In this document: piece by piece, positions 44,015 through 51,401 of the stretch
How the letters are laid out: the number at the start of each line of letters is the position of its first letter
How positions within the stretch are numbered: position 1 is the first letter of the stretch
Source: Acidobacteriaceae bacterium
GTDB taxonomy: Bacteria; Acidobacteriota; Terriglobia; Terriglobales; Acidobacteriaceae
Assembly (NCBI GenBank): GCA_003134995.1
Contig: PLDC01000011.1
Span: 100,105 to 164,104 of the forward strand
Direction: 5' to 3'
DNA length: 64,000 bases
Translations under genes and position numbers: made by a program
Notes under the pieces: generated by a model
What the model saw: only the letters and a program-made list of their open reading frames with translations
Databases searched by the model: none
What the model was told of the DNA's origin: nothing

Positions 44015-45739
44015 TCAGTGGTCTTGCCGCTCGTAAATCTCCCGCACCCGCTCAATCGTGTCCGCCTCTTCTGCCGTCTTATCCGGACGCAGCCGTACGA
44101 TTCTCGGGAAGCGCAGCGCGTAGCCGCTGTCGTGACGGTCCGAGAGCATCATGTTGTTGAATGCGACTTCCAGCACAATCTTCGGCTCGACGGTGCGGCG
44201 GAAGCCTTGATCCTCAATCGTGTGATCGAGAAACCACTTCGTCATTTCGGCGATCTCGACGTCGGTCAATCCTGAATATGCTTTGCCGATATTGACCAGC
44301 CTGTCTTTATTCGTATCGGTATCCCACACGGCAAACGTATAGTCACTGAGCACGCCGACACGCTTGCCGTGACCGTACTCGACCGCCGTCACGACCACAT
44401 CAAGCGTGGCCAGTTCGCGTTTCATCTTCAGCCAAGCCTTGCCGCGCTTCCCCGGCGAGTAAGAAGACTCAAGGTCTTTGATCATCAAGCCTTCATTGCC
44501 CCGAGCCTGCGCGGCCGCGAAAAGTTCTTCAAGTTCCTCAGGCGAAGCCGCGCGGAAAACTGGCGCGCGGACGATGCGAGCTGCAGAAAGTTCCGGCTCA
44601 GTTTCAAATGTCAGTTTCCCCTGCGATCCAGCTTTACCCCGTGTTCCCCCGTGTACTCCGTGGTAAAGGTTTTCCCCCGCCAGCAGCTCATCCAAAATCC
44701 GCGCCCGCTCCCGCAGCGGACGATCAATCATCAACTCCCCACCCGCGTAAAGAACATCGAACACCAGGTAAGCAACAGGAACCTCGCGCAGCATGCGATC
44801 ACTGACTTTCTTCCGTCCCAGCCGTTGCTGCAGCACGCTGAACGGACGCGCCCGCCCCGGCTGCTCCCACGCAGCAATCTCGCCATCGAGAATCGCATCT
44901 TCGCGCAATCCGCGCAGCGCATCTGGTAACTCTGGAAAAGATTCGGTGATCTCGTCCCGCGTGCGCGAAAAGAATTTCACTTCACCGCCAGCGACATGCG
45001 CCTGCGCGCGAATGCCATCGTATTTGTCTTCCACGGCGGCGTCGGAAAAATAACTTAACCCTTCTTCGGGCGATTCGATTGGACTCGCCAGCATGAAGCC
45101 AAAGGGATGGAACAATCGCATCTTCGCCTCGGTCAGCTTGCCCCCGACTGCCAGCCGGAGCGTCTCGCCAATATCCCCGAGCAGCATGTTCGCGCGCTGG
45201 ACGTCTTTCAGCGAACCCGCTCGCCCGCCGCTGTAAGCCTGAGCAATGGCCTCTTCCACCAGGCTTTCTTTCAGTCCAATTCGCAGATCGCCGGTCATGA
45301 TTTTCACAATGTATTTGGCTTCGAGAGGCGTCGCCCGCGCCAGCAAATCGCGGACCAGCGCCGACTTCGCAGCCGGACCGCGTGTCGCCGCGATCTCACG
45401 AAAAACTTTGCCCACCTCAAGAACGCCTAAACCTTGCCCGGATTTTTCCGGCAGCAACTCTCCGGCGACCGCTCCAAGGTCGCCATGCTTGCGATACGCC
45501 GCCGTAAGCGCGGCTTCATCTTTCGCAGAAAGATCGGCTACGACGCGCGACAAAAGCGCCCCGCCCACTTGCAGCGTAGTTTCTTCCCACGCAGGAAACG
45601 CTTTGCCGGAAAGAAAAACGGCGGAGATGGCGGCCTCGTCGATCATGCACGACTTCAAATAGTCGGCAACGAGGGCGGTCTTCCGCAGCTTCTTGGTCGT
45701 GGCGGCGATGGCCTCGCAAGTTTCGGCAAGCGTTCGCAT
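44015..45739 (-). CDS. ATP-dependent DNA ligase
   Basis: The product has 574 residues from ATG 45739; a longer frame upstream to 46126 has no homology and overlaps the DUF1385 gene. The N-terminal DNA-binding domain (1-200) is followed by the nucleotidyltransferase core with the AMP-bound lysine near residue 239 in VEDKYDGIRAQ, and DGEIAAW near residue 296. The OB-fold ends with KRVGVLSDYTFAVWD and the motif LRFPRIVRLRPDK. It is archaeal/eukaryal-type and probably works in repair beside an NAD-dependent ligase elsewhere. Residues about 356-368 may derive from a dispersed repeat. Confidence 0.92.
   Translation of the reverse strand: MRTLAETCEAIAATTKKLRKTALVADYLKSCMIDEAAISAVFLSGKAFPAWEETTLQVGGALLSRVVADLSAKDEAALTAAYRKHGDLGAVAGELLPEKSGQGLGVLEVGKVFREIAATRGPAAKSALVRDLLARATPLEAKYIVKIMTGDLRIGLKESLVEEAIAQAYSGGRAGSLKDVQRANMLLGDIGETLRLAVGGKLTEAKMRLFHPFGFMLASPIESPEEGLSYFSDAAVEDKYDGIRAQAHVAGGEVKFFSRTRDEITESFPELPDALRGLREDAILDGEIAAWEQPGRARPFSVLQQRLGRKKVSDRMLREVPVAYLVFDVLYAGGELMIDRPLRERARILDELLAGENLYHGVHGGTRGKAGSQGKLTFETEPELSAARIVRAPVFRAASPEELEELFAAAQARGNEGLMIKDLESSYSPGKRGKAWLKMKRELATLDVVVTAVEYGHGKRVGVLSDYTFAVWDTDTNKDRLVNIGKAYSGLTDVEIAEMTKWFLDHTIEDQGFRRTVEPKIVLEVAFNNMMLSDRHDSGYALRFPRIVRLRPDKTAEEADTIERVREIYERQDH
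44636..44670. repeat. Possible repeat-derived segment within the ligase gene
   Basis: On the coding strand CCACGGAGTACACGGGGG is like a common dispersed bacterial repeat (ACGGAGTACACGG type). It encodes YHGVHGGTRG between the ligase core and the OB-fold. Only the sequence style supports it. Confidence 0.3.
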
Positions 45740-45950
45740 GTTGTTCAATGCACTTTCCCCGAGAATAAACGAAAGTGATCGGATGCCGAAACTTACCGGA
45801 TCAGCCGTTTGGAGCGCTTTCGCTGGGTCAATCTCCGGATAAATCCTGCAATCGCTGCAGCTTGGCTCGCCCCAGCCAGTGCAGGAACGCCGCTGCCCCT
45901 GTGGTAACCTAGTAGTTGGTGCGTTTCCGCGCCTGGAGCATCCAACTACT

Positions 45951-47063
45951 GTGCATTCTCTGCGAAATTTCGTGCGTTTCCTGGTGGCCGTGCAGCTTTT
46001 GCCCGCGCTTGAAAGTGGCGAAGAAACCCTGGTCGGCGGGCAAGCCGTGCTTGAAGGCGTGATGATGCGTTCGCCGCACGCCTGGGCAATCGCCTGCCGC
46101 AAACCTTCGGGCGAAGTCGTCACCATGAGCGAACCGCTCGCGCGTCCTTCGGAAAAACATAAATGGATGGCATGGCCTATCGTCCGCGGAGTGATGACAC
46201 TCGGCTACGCGATGTCGCTAGGCTACCGCGCGCTACGCTTCTCGGCCAACGTCGCAATCGAAGACGTAATGCAAAGTGATAAAGACGCCGATGTGAGCAA
46301 GGGCCATGTGGAGACGGCCGCCTCGGTCGTCCCGCCGAAGCTTGCCCTGAGCTTGCCGAACGGGCGAAGCGAGGTGGAAGCTACAAACTCCTCCAAATCG
46401 CAATCCCGCGAAAAAGCCGCCACCATCAGCGGATGGCTGGCCGCAGTCAACGTAATCATCTCGCTGGCCTTCTTCATCTTCATGTACAAATACCTGCCGC
46501 TGCTCGCGGCCACCGAACTCAAGAAGGCGAATCCCGCGCTGGGCGGCCAGATCGCCTTCAACTTGGTTGACGGCGCGGTACGCCTGATCCTGTTCCTGCT
46601 GTTCATCTGGGGAGTCTCGCTATTCCCCGACATTCGCCGCGTGTACCAGTATCACGGCGCCGAGCACAAAACCGTATTCGCCTTCGAGAACGGAGACCCG
46701 CTCGAAACCGCAGCGGTGCAAAAGTATTCCACGTTCCATCCGCGCTGCGGCACCAGCTTCTTGATGACCGTGATGCTGATCTCGATCGGCTTCTACATGC
46801 TGGTTCCATTCACCACATTCTGGGCGCGTTTCGCATCGCGCATTGCGCTGCTGCCGCTGATCGCCGGCGTGTCCTACGAAATCATCCGCTTCGCCGCCAA
46901 GCATCGCGGCTCGCTCTTTGCCCTGATGACAGCTCCCGGCCTGTGGCTGCAGCGCATCACCACGCAGCCTCCGTCGGACGAAATGGCTCAATGTGCCATC
47001 ACCGCCCTCGATCACGCCATGGTTCTGGAAAAAGAGCAGGGCGGCGAGCTGGTGATTGCATAG
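45951..47063 (+). CDS. DUF1385 family membrane protein
   Basis: The product has 370 residues with about four membrane helices. It opens with LESGEETLVGGQAVLEGVMM, the family's N-terminal signature, and continues with YQYHGAEHKTVFAFENGDPL and FHPRCGTSFLMTVM. The function is not established; conserved histidines and the single cysteine may bind a ligand. The GTG 45951 start is a choice among several (the frame is open from 45879). Residues 130-142 (46340-46377) are repeat-like and lie in a variable cytosolic loop. Confidence 0.87.
   Translation: MHSLRNFVRFLVAVQLLPALESGEETLVGGQAVLEGVMMRSPHAWAIACRKPSGEVVTMSEPLARPSEKHKWMAWPIVRGVMTLGYAMSLGYRALRFSANVAIEDVMQSDKDADVSKGHVETAASVVPPKLALSLPNGRSEVEATNSSKSQSREKAATISGWLAAVNVIISLAFFIFMYKYLPLLAATELKKANPALGGQIAFNLVDGAVRLILFLLFIWGVSLFPDIRRVYQYHGAEHKTVFAFENGDPLETAAVQKYSTFHPRCGTSFLMTVMLISIGFYMLVPFTTFWARFASRIALLPLIAGVSYEIIRFAAKHRGSLFALMTAPGLWLQRITTQPPSDEMAQCAITALDHAMVLEKEQGGELVIA
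46340..46377 (+). repeat. Repeat-like segment within the DUF1385 gene (family F)
   Basis: The sequence GCCCTGAGCTTGCCGAACGG resembles the intergenic element at 14502-14526 in reverse complement. It codes for KLALSLPNGRSEV between membrane segments, in frame. Confidence 0.4.
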
Positions 47064-47065
47064 GA

Positions 47066-47100
47066 GCCGTCATTGGTCGTTGGCCCTCTTCGTTGGTCAT
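47066..47100. repeat. Left arm of family B repeat flanking the four-helix-bundle gene
   Basis: The stretch holds CATTGGTCGTTGGCCCTCTT and CGTTGGTCAT. It is the approximate reverse complement of the arm at 47525-47562 and is similar to 12969-13000. Confidence 0.75.
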
Positions 47101-47154
47101 CCGTCACATACATCTTGGCAGGCGATCCCATAGCGTACATCCCGGAGGTGTCAC

Positions 47155-47484
47155 ATGGCTGCATCATCTTTTCGGGATTTGAGAGTCTGGCAAGAAGCGA
47201 TGAAACTGACAGCGGAGATCTACAAGAGCACATTGGTCTTCCCGAAGCATGAGCTGTACGGATTAACTCAGCAGATTCGCCGTGCAGCGGTATCTGTGCC
47301 CAGCAATATCGCAGAAGGCAAGGGTCACCGCTCCGACAAAGAATTCGTCCCTTTCTTGTTGCGCGCGCGGGGATCACTTTTGGAACTTCAAGCCCAATTG
47401 TTGATCTCTGAGGAATTACAATATGTCCGTCAGGAAGAAGCGCGACGCCTGCTGACGTTAGCCGAGGGAGTGGCCGTGCCCTGA
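47155..47484 (+). CDS. Four-helix-bundle (S23/IVP-type) protein, C-terminal frameshift
   Basis: The product has 109 residues as read. FRDLRVWQEAMKLTAEIYK at the start, YGLTQQIRRAAVSVPSNIAE near residue 42 and EEARRLLTLAEGV near the end are typical of the four-helix-bundle family related to rRNA intervening-sequence proteins and to the diversity-generating-element accessory protein Avd. The final part is lost by a one-base deletion near 47472-47477: with one extra C the frame would give GVARALSGLINSMSEKAA and stop at 47522, which is the usual family ending. GGAGG precedes the ATG. The gene is enclosed by inverted family B arms. Confidence 0.87.
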   Translation: MAASSFRDLRVWQEAMKLTAEIYKSTLVFPKHELYGLTQQIRRAAVSVPSNIAEGKGHRSDKEFVPFLLRARGSLLELQAQLLISEELQYVRQEEARRLLTLAEGVAVP

Positions 47485-47524
47485 GCGGACTGATCAACTC
47501 GATGAGCGAGAAAGCTGCATGAAG

Positions 47525-47562
47525 CGAAGGGCCAACGACGAACGACGAACGGCCAACGACGA
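47525..47562. repeat. Right arm of family B repeat flanking the four-helix-bundle gene
   Basis: GCGAAGGGCCAACGACGAAC and AACGGCCAACGACGA pair with the left arm (47066-47100) in reverse complement, with one bulged base. The arm ends 5 bases before the prfA start. Confidence 0.75.
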
Positions 47563-47567
47563 TTTCC

Positions 47568-48647
47568 ATGTTTGAGAGACTAGACCAAACCGAAGCCCGC
47601 TACGAAGAGCTCACCAACGCTCTCGCTTCGCCGGATATCGTCAACGATTCGGCGCGATACCAGAAGACCGCCAAGGCCCACGCTGAAATCGCGCCCATCG
47701 TCGAGAAGTATCGCGAGTACAAAGATCTCACCCGCGGCATCGCCGAGAGCAAGGCCATGCTCGCCGACGAAAAAGATCCTGACATGCGCGCCTACGCTCA
47801 GGAAGAACTCGCGAAGCTGGAGCCGCGCGTCTCTACCGTCGAAGAAGAATTGAAAGTCCTGCTGCTGCCGAAAGATCCGAATGACGAGAAAAATATCATC
47901 CTCGAAATTCGCGCCGGCACCGGCGGAGACGAAGCCACTCTGTTCGCCGCCGAAATCTTCCGCATGTACACGCGTTACGCCGAAAACCAGCGCTGGAAGG
48001 TCGAAATCCTCTCTTCCTCGGATTCGTCGGCGGGAGGCCTGAAAGAAGTCATCGCCATCATCGAAGGGAAACGCGTCTTTTCCCAGCTCAAGTATGAAAG
48101 CGGTACGCATCGCGTGCAGCGCGTTCCCGCCACCGAGCAGCAGGGGCGCGTCCACACCTCGGCAGTCACCGTCGCAGTGCTGCCCGAGGCCGAAGATGTC
48201 GACATCAAGATCGAAGCCAAAGATCTGCGCATTGATACGTTCTGCTCTTCCGGTCCGGGCGGGCAGTCGGTGAATACGACGTACTCTGCCGTGCGTATCA
48301 CGCATATTCCGACGAACACGGTCGTCAGTTGTCAGGACGAAAAGTCGCAGATCAAGAACCGTGAGAAAGGCATGCGTGTGCTGCGCTCGCGGCTCTACGA
48401 GATCGAAATGGAGAAGCAGCAATCGGCTCTGGCTAAAGAGCGCAAAGCCATGGTCGGCTCCGGCGACCGGAGCGAGAAAATCCGAACCTACAACTTCCCG
48501 CAAAACCGCCTCACCGACCACCGCATCGGATTTACCATCCATCAGCTCGAACAAGTGATGGACGGCAAGCTCCAACCGCTCATTGAGGCGCTTACCACGC
48601 ATTATCAGGCAGAAAAATTAAAGCAGGAAGCTACAACGGCAGTATAA
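47568..48647 (+). CDS. prfA: Peptide chain release factor 1
   Basis: The product has 359 residues, the usual length. It reads UAA and UAG stop codons on the ribosome and triggers release. The GGQ loop is in [20 protein letters not shown] near residue 230, and the codon-reading PxT motif lies near residue 188 ([15 protein letters not shown]). The N-terminal domain has [15 protein letters not shown]. It sits directly downstream of the family B arm, so the arm forms part of its leader. Confidence 0.95.
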   Translation: MFERLDQTEARYEELTNALASPDIVNDSARYQKTAKAHAEIAPIVEKYREYKDLTRGIAESKAMLADEKDPDMRAYAQEELAKLEPRVSTVEEELKVLLLPKDPNDEKNIILEIRAGTGGDEATLFAAEIFRMYTRYAENQRWKVEILSSSDSSAGGLKEVIAIIEGKRVFSQLKYESGTHRVQRVPATEQQGRVHTSAVTVAVLPEAEDVDIKIEAKDLRIDTFCSSGPGGQSVNTTYSAVRITHIPTNTVVSCQDEKSQIKNREKGMRVLRSRLYEIEMEKQQSALAKERKAMVGSGDRSEKIRTYNFPQNRLTDHRIGFTIHQLEQVMDGKLQPLIEALTTHYQAEKLKQEATTAV

Positions 48648-48661
48648 AAAGAAAGAGCGGC

Positions 48662-48889
48662 CTACCGGGACGAGGTTCTTGGTCGCAAGGTAACCGCAGG
48701 AAGAGAATCCGTCTCGAGTGTGGCTAAGTCCAGGATTTCGGACGCGTGTTGGATGTCAATTCCAACGATCTTTCCCTTCGCATCCACATCGATGACCACG
48801 CCGTCTTGAATCTCTCTGGAGTCGGCACTAGGGCGCGAGTTCAGGTCGATGTACAGCGAGTCAGTTTCGCCGTCATAGTTCAGTTTCAT
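48662..48889 (-). CDS. DUF2283 family small protein
   Basis: The product has 75 residues. MKLNYDGETDSLYIDLNSRP and DGVVIDVDAKGKIVGIDI are the DUF2283 pattern, a small beta-rich fold. Function is not established. It is 10 bases downstream of the next small gene on the same strand, so they form a two-gene unit resembling toxin-antitoxin pairs in size and spacing. Confidence 0.87.
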   Translation of the reverse strand: MKLNYDGETDSLYIDLNSRPSADSREIQDGVVIDVDAKGKIVGIDIQHASEILDLATLETDSLPAVTLRPRTSSR

Positions 48890-48899
48890 AAGCTATCCG

Positions 48900-49139
48900 T
48901 CACGACGATGCCTCGAAATCCCGGTCGGGGAAGGCATTGTGCACTGTCTCACCATCCGCCAAGGTGACGACCCGCAGCGCGCGATTTCCGAACTCTGGCA
49001 CCGTTCCCCACCACCTGATTCGCCCGTCCGGTTGCACTGCGCGGGCAATGGGGTTGGCCAGAATCCTCTCGCACCACTCTTCCCGGATGTAAGGTCTCTT
49101 GCGCAATACTTGCTCGCGAAAGTACCGGGTCGTTTTCAT
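48900..49139 (-). CDS. Small protein paired with DUF2283, possible DUF4258-like toxin
   Basis: The product has 79 residues. It begins MKTTRYFREQVLRKRPYIRE and continues WWGTVPEFGNRALRVVTLAD, a pattern I associate with small partners of DUF2283 genes. It has no cysteines beyond one (WCERI) and no membrane segment. A nuclease-like or RelE-like role is speculation from gene pairing. It is the first gene of the pair. Confidence 0.65.
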   Translation of the reverse strand: MKTTRYFREQVLRKRPYIREEWCERILANPIARAVQPDGRIRWWGTVPEFGNRALRVVTLADGETVHNAFPDRDFEASS

Positions 49140-49219
49140 GCCCTCCCACTATCCTGGGCTTACTTCGTTCATTATACTGTTGGCGACAAATTCTAATTTT
49201 GTTTCAAGGCCGGAATCCG

Positions 49220-49687
49220 ATGTCGAACGTTCGCTCGATCCTCATCGACTGTCTCACCGATCGTTACACAGCCAACGCAGCCAGAATCCGCGAGCTCGCC
49301 GCGCCCCTGACAAATGCCCAATTCTGGTCAAAACCTTTTCCGTTCGGAAACAGTTTCGGTCACCTCGTCCTGCACCTAACCGGTAATCTGAATTACTACA
49401 TCGGTGCACAGATTGCGGAGACTGGCTACGTGCGTGATCGCCCGCGCGAATTCCACGATCCAAATCCTCCATCGAAAGATGAGGCCCTAAAAAATTTCGA
49501 CGACGTTTTGCAGATGGTTCTCGGAACCATCCGAGCGCAGTCGCCGGAAGATTTGTCGTCGGAATATTCGGCTGTCGGCTCCGATTCCAAAACGCGCCTC
49601 GATATCGTAATCGTTTGCGCCGCCCACATGCAGCACCACATCGGCCAGATGATCTACTTAGGTTACGAAATCGCGCGTACGTCCTAA
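49220..49687 (+). CDS. DinB-family protein
   Basis: The product has 155 residues, a four-helix DinB/DUF664-like bundle. Histidine ligands for a metal are in GNSFGHLVLHLTGN (near residue 50) and AAHMQHHIGQMIYLGYEI near the C-terminus. Members include thiol-dependent transferases (bacillithiol, mycothiol) but this one is not assignable. ATG 49220 is preferred over the upstream TTG 49199. A possible -10 TATACT lies at 49175-49180. Confidence 0.82.
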   Translation: MSNVRSILIDCLTDRYTANAARIRELAAPLTNAQFWSKPFPFGNSFGHLVLHLTGNLNYYIGAQIAETGYVRDRPREFHDPNPPSKDEALKNFDDVLQMVLGTIRAQSPEDLSSEYSAVGSDSKTRLDIVIVCAAHMQHHIGQMIYLGYEIARTS

Positions 49688-49784
49688 GGCCGTTCTCATT
49701 GACGGGCGAAAATTTTACGGGCGAATACGAGGTTCGTCCACGCGAGAAACAACCCCGCGCGCGAATCCGGCACCGAACTTCATC

Positions 49785-50297
49785 ATGCCGCCCCGCCCTA
49801 TGAAATCTACGCGCTCATTACTTGCCCTCGCAGGCTTCGGCCTGGCAACTGCCGGTGCCGCCTGGTACGGCGCCCGATACAGCCGCAGCGGAGCCCGCAG
49901 TTCCTGGTACCGCTCGCTCAACAAGCCCAAGTTCACTCCACCGGATCAGGTTTTTCCCGTGGTCTGGACCACACTCTACGCCTTGATGGCATGGTCGGGA
50001 TACCGCGTCTGGAGCGCCGCTCCGTCGCGCCAGCGCAACACCGCACTGCGCCTATGGATGTCGCAACTCGCGGCCAATGCCAAATGGTCGAAGCTATTCT
50101 TTGGCGAACATCGTCCGGGGCTCGCGCTGGCCGACATCATCGCGCTCGAGGGAACCATCTTGTCTTACATTACTGCGGCGCGAAAAGTAGACCGAGCGGC
50201 CGCCAATGCATTCATTCCCTATGCCGCCTGGGTGGCATTCGCCACCGTGCTGAACGCTGAATTCGCGCGCCTCAACCCGCACGCGGCGGCCGCTTAA
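49785..50297 (+). CDS. tspO: TspO/MBR family protein
   Basis: The product has 170 residues with five membrane helices. Marks are LNKPKFTPPDQVFPVVWTTL near residue 45 and the tryptophan-rich WSGYRVW, plus KWSKLFFGEHRPGLALADI near residue 100. TspO proteins bind porphyrins and steroids in the membrane and respond to light or oxidative stress. The start could also be ATG 49800; no clear ribosome-binding site is seen for either. Confidence 0.9.
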   Translation: MPPRPMKSTRSLLALAGFGLATAGAAWYGARYSRSGARSSWYRSLNKPKFTPPDQVFPVVWTTLYALMAWSGYRVWSAAPSRQRNTALRLWMSQLAANAKWSKLFFGEHRPGLALADIIALEGTILSYITAARKVDRAAANAFIPYAAWVAFATVLNAEFARLNPHAAAA

Positions 50298-50355
50298 TCT
50301 GCACGCCGTGCGGATCTTCACCTCGGCTGCGCCGGCCATGTGTTGAAATGATGAG

Positions 50356-51246
50356 GTGCCACTGCAACTCAAAGACGCTCTAGCCGGAGCGGTCGCGCGC
50401 CTGACTGCCGCCAACGTTCCTTCGCCGCGAATGAACGCGGAGTTACTGTTGACCTTCACCCTCGATTGCGACCGCGCCTATTTTTTTGCCCACCCAGAGC
50501 GCGTACTCACTCAGGATGAAATCGTTCGCTACGACCATGCCCTCGCCGAGCGTTCCCGCGGAGTGCCCGCGCAGTACATTACGGGCCATCAGGAATTTTG
50601 GGGCATGGATCTTATCGTCACGCCAGCGGTGCTGATTCCACGTCCGGAGACAGAACATGTGATCGAAGCGGTGCTGGAACTGCGAGAGTCGGCGTCCGGC
50701 TTCCGGCGTTCGGCTCCCGGAAGCCAGAAGCCAGAAGCCGGGAGCCGAATTCTAGATGTAGGCACAGGTTCCGGCTGCATTGCGCTGGCTCTCGCGAAAG
50801 AATTGAAAGACGCGGAAATCTACGCCACGGACATTTCCGCCGCCGCGCTCGAAATCGCCCGCATCAACGCCGTCCGCAATCAACTCGAAAGCCGCATTCA
50901 ATTTCGCGAAGGTGACTTGCTTGCGGGCTTTGAAAACAACTCCTTCGATTTCATCGTCTCCAATCCGCCGTACGTGGGCGAATCGGAAGCAGACGATGTT
51001 CAACTCGAAGTCCGCAAATTCGAGCCGCGCAACGCTGTCTTTGCCGGGCCCAAAGGAGTTGAAGTGATCGAGCGCATGATTCTGCAAGCCCATGCCGCAC
51101 TCAAAGCTGGCGGCTGGCTGGTCATGGAAATCAGCGGAACAATTGCTGAGGAAGTAAGAAGTTTATTGCGCGATTGGAACGAAGTTTCGATCAGGCCCGA
51201 TCTTCAATCGATTCCGCGTGTAGTGCAAGCAAGAAAGTCCCTATAA
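50356..51246 (+). CDS. prmC: Peptide chain release factor N5-glutamine methyltransferase
   Basis: The enzyme methylates the GGQ glutamine of release factors, including the nearby prfA product. The product has 296 residues. N-terminal helices (to about 75) are followed by LIPRPETEHVIEA, the SAM motif ILDVGTGSGCIALAL near residue 132 and the catalytic NPPY in VSNPPYVGESEAD near residue 200. Residues 114-131 (SASGFRRSAPGSQKPEAG) are an extra segment encoded by an inverted repeat (50698-50746) between the two domains; orthologues have a short linker there. It starts with GTG after a GAGG overlap. Confidence 0.93.
   Translation: MPLQLKDALAGAVARLTAANVPSPRMNAELLLTFTLDCDRAYFFAHPERVLTQDEIVRYDHALAERSRGVPAQYITGHQEFWGMDLIVTPAVLIPRPETEHVIEAVLELRESASGFRRSAPGSQKPEAGSRILDVGTGSGCIALALAKELKDAEIYATDISAAALEIARINAVRNQLESRIQFREGDLLAGFENNSFDFIVSNPPYVGESEADDVQLEVRKFEPRNAVFAGPKGVEVIERMILQAHAALKAGGWLVMEISGTIAEEVRSLLRDWNEVSIRPDLQSIPRVVQARKSL
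50698..50746 (+). repeat. Family A palindromic repeat inserted in frame within prmC
   Basis: Two nested perfect inverted repeats are present: GGCTTCCGG/CCGGAAGCC (50698-50706, 50717-50725) and GGCTCCCGG/CCGGGAGCC (50712-50720, 50738-50746). The units match intergenic copies at 78-132 and 889-925. Confidence 0.8.
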
Positions 51247-51254
51247 CCAGGACT

Positions 51255-51345
51255 GGAGCCCCGGACGCCCTCGTCCGGGGAGCAGCACCCAAACTCTACC
51301 CACCGAAATTATCGCCGCCGGGCGGACGAGGGCGTCCGCCACTCC
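51255..51345. repeat. GGAGCCCCGGACG...CGTCCG repeat (family C) between convergent genes
   Basis: The left palindrome (51255-51280) has CCCCGGACG around CCCT and CGTCCGGGG; the right (51320-51345) has GGCGGACG around AGGG and CGTCCGCC. It occupies the gap between convergent prmC and purF and could stop transcription in both directions. Confidence 0.8.
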
Positions 51346-51401
51346 ACGAGCAGAAACGTTTCCCTTGGGTTTGATCGCAGAACTTTCGTGCCAACGGAGC
51401 C

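Noticed and set aside
45740-46126. N-terminal extension of the DNA ligase frame
   Set aside because: It has no similarity to ligases and overlaps the start of the DUF1385 gene on the other strand. The ligase fold begins at MRTLAETCEA.
47155-47522. Avd-type accessory protein of a diversity-generating retroelement
   Set aside because: The family is related, but no reverse transcriptase or template/variable repeat pair is present nearby.
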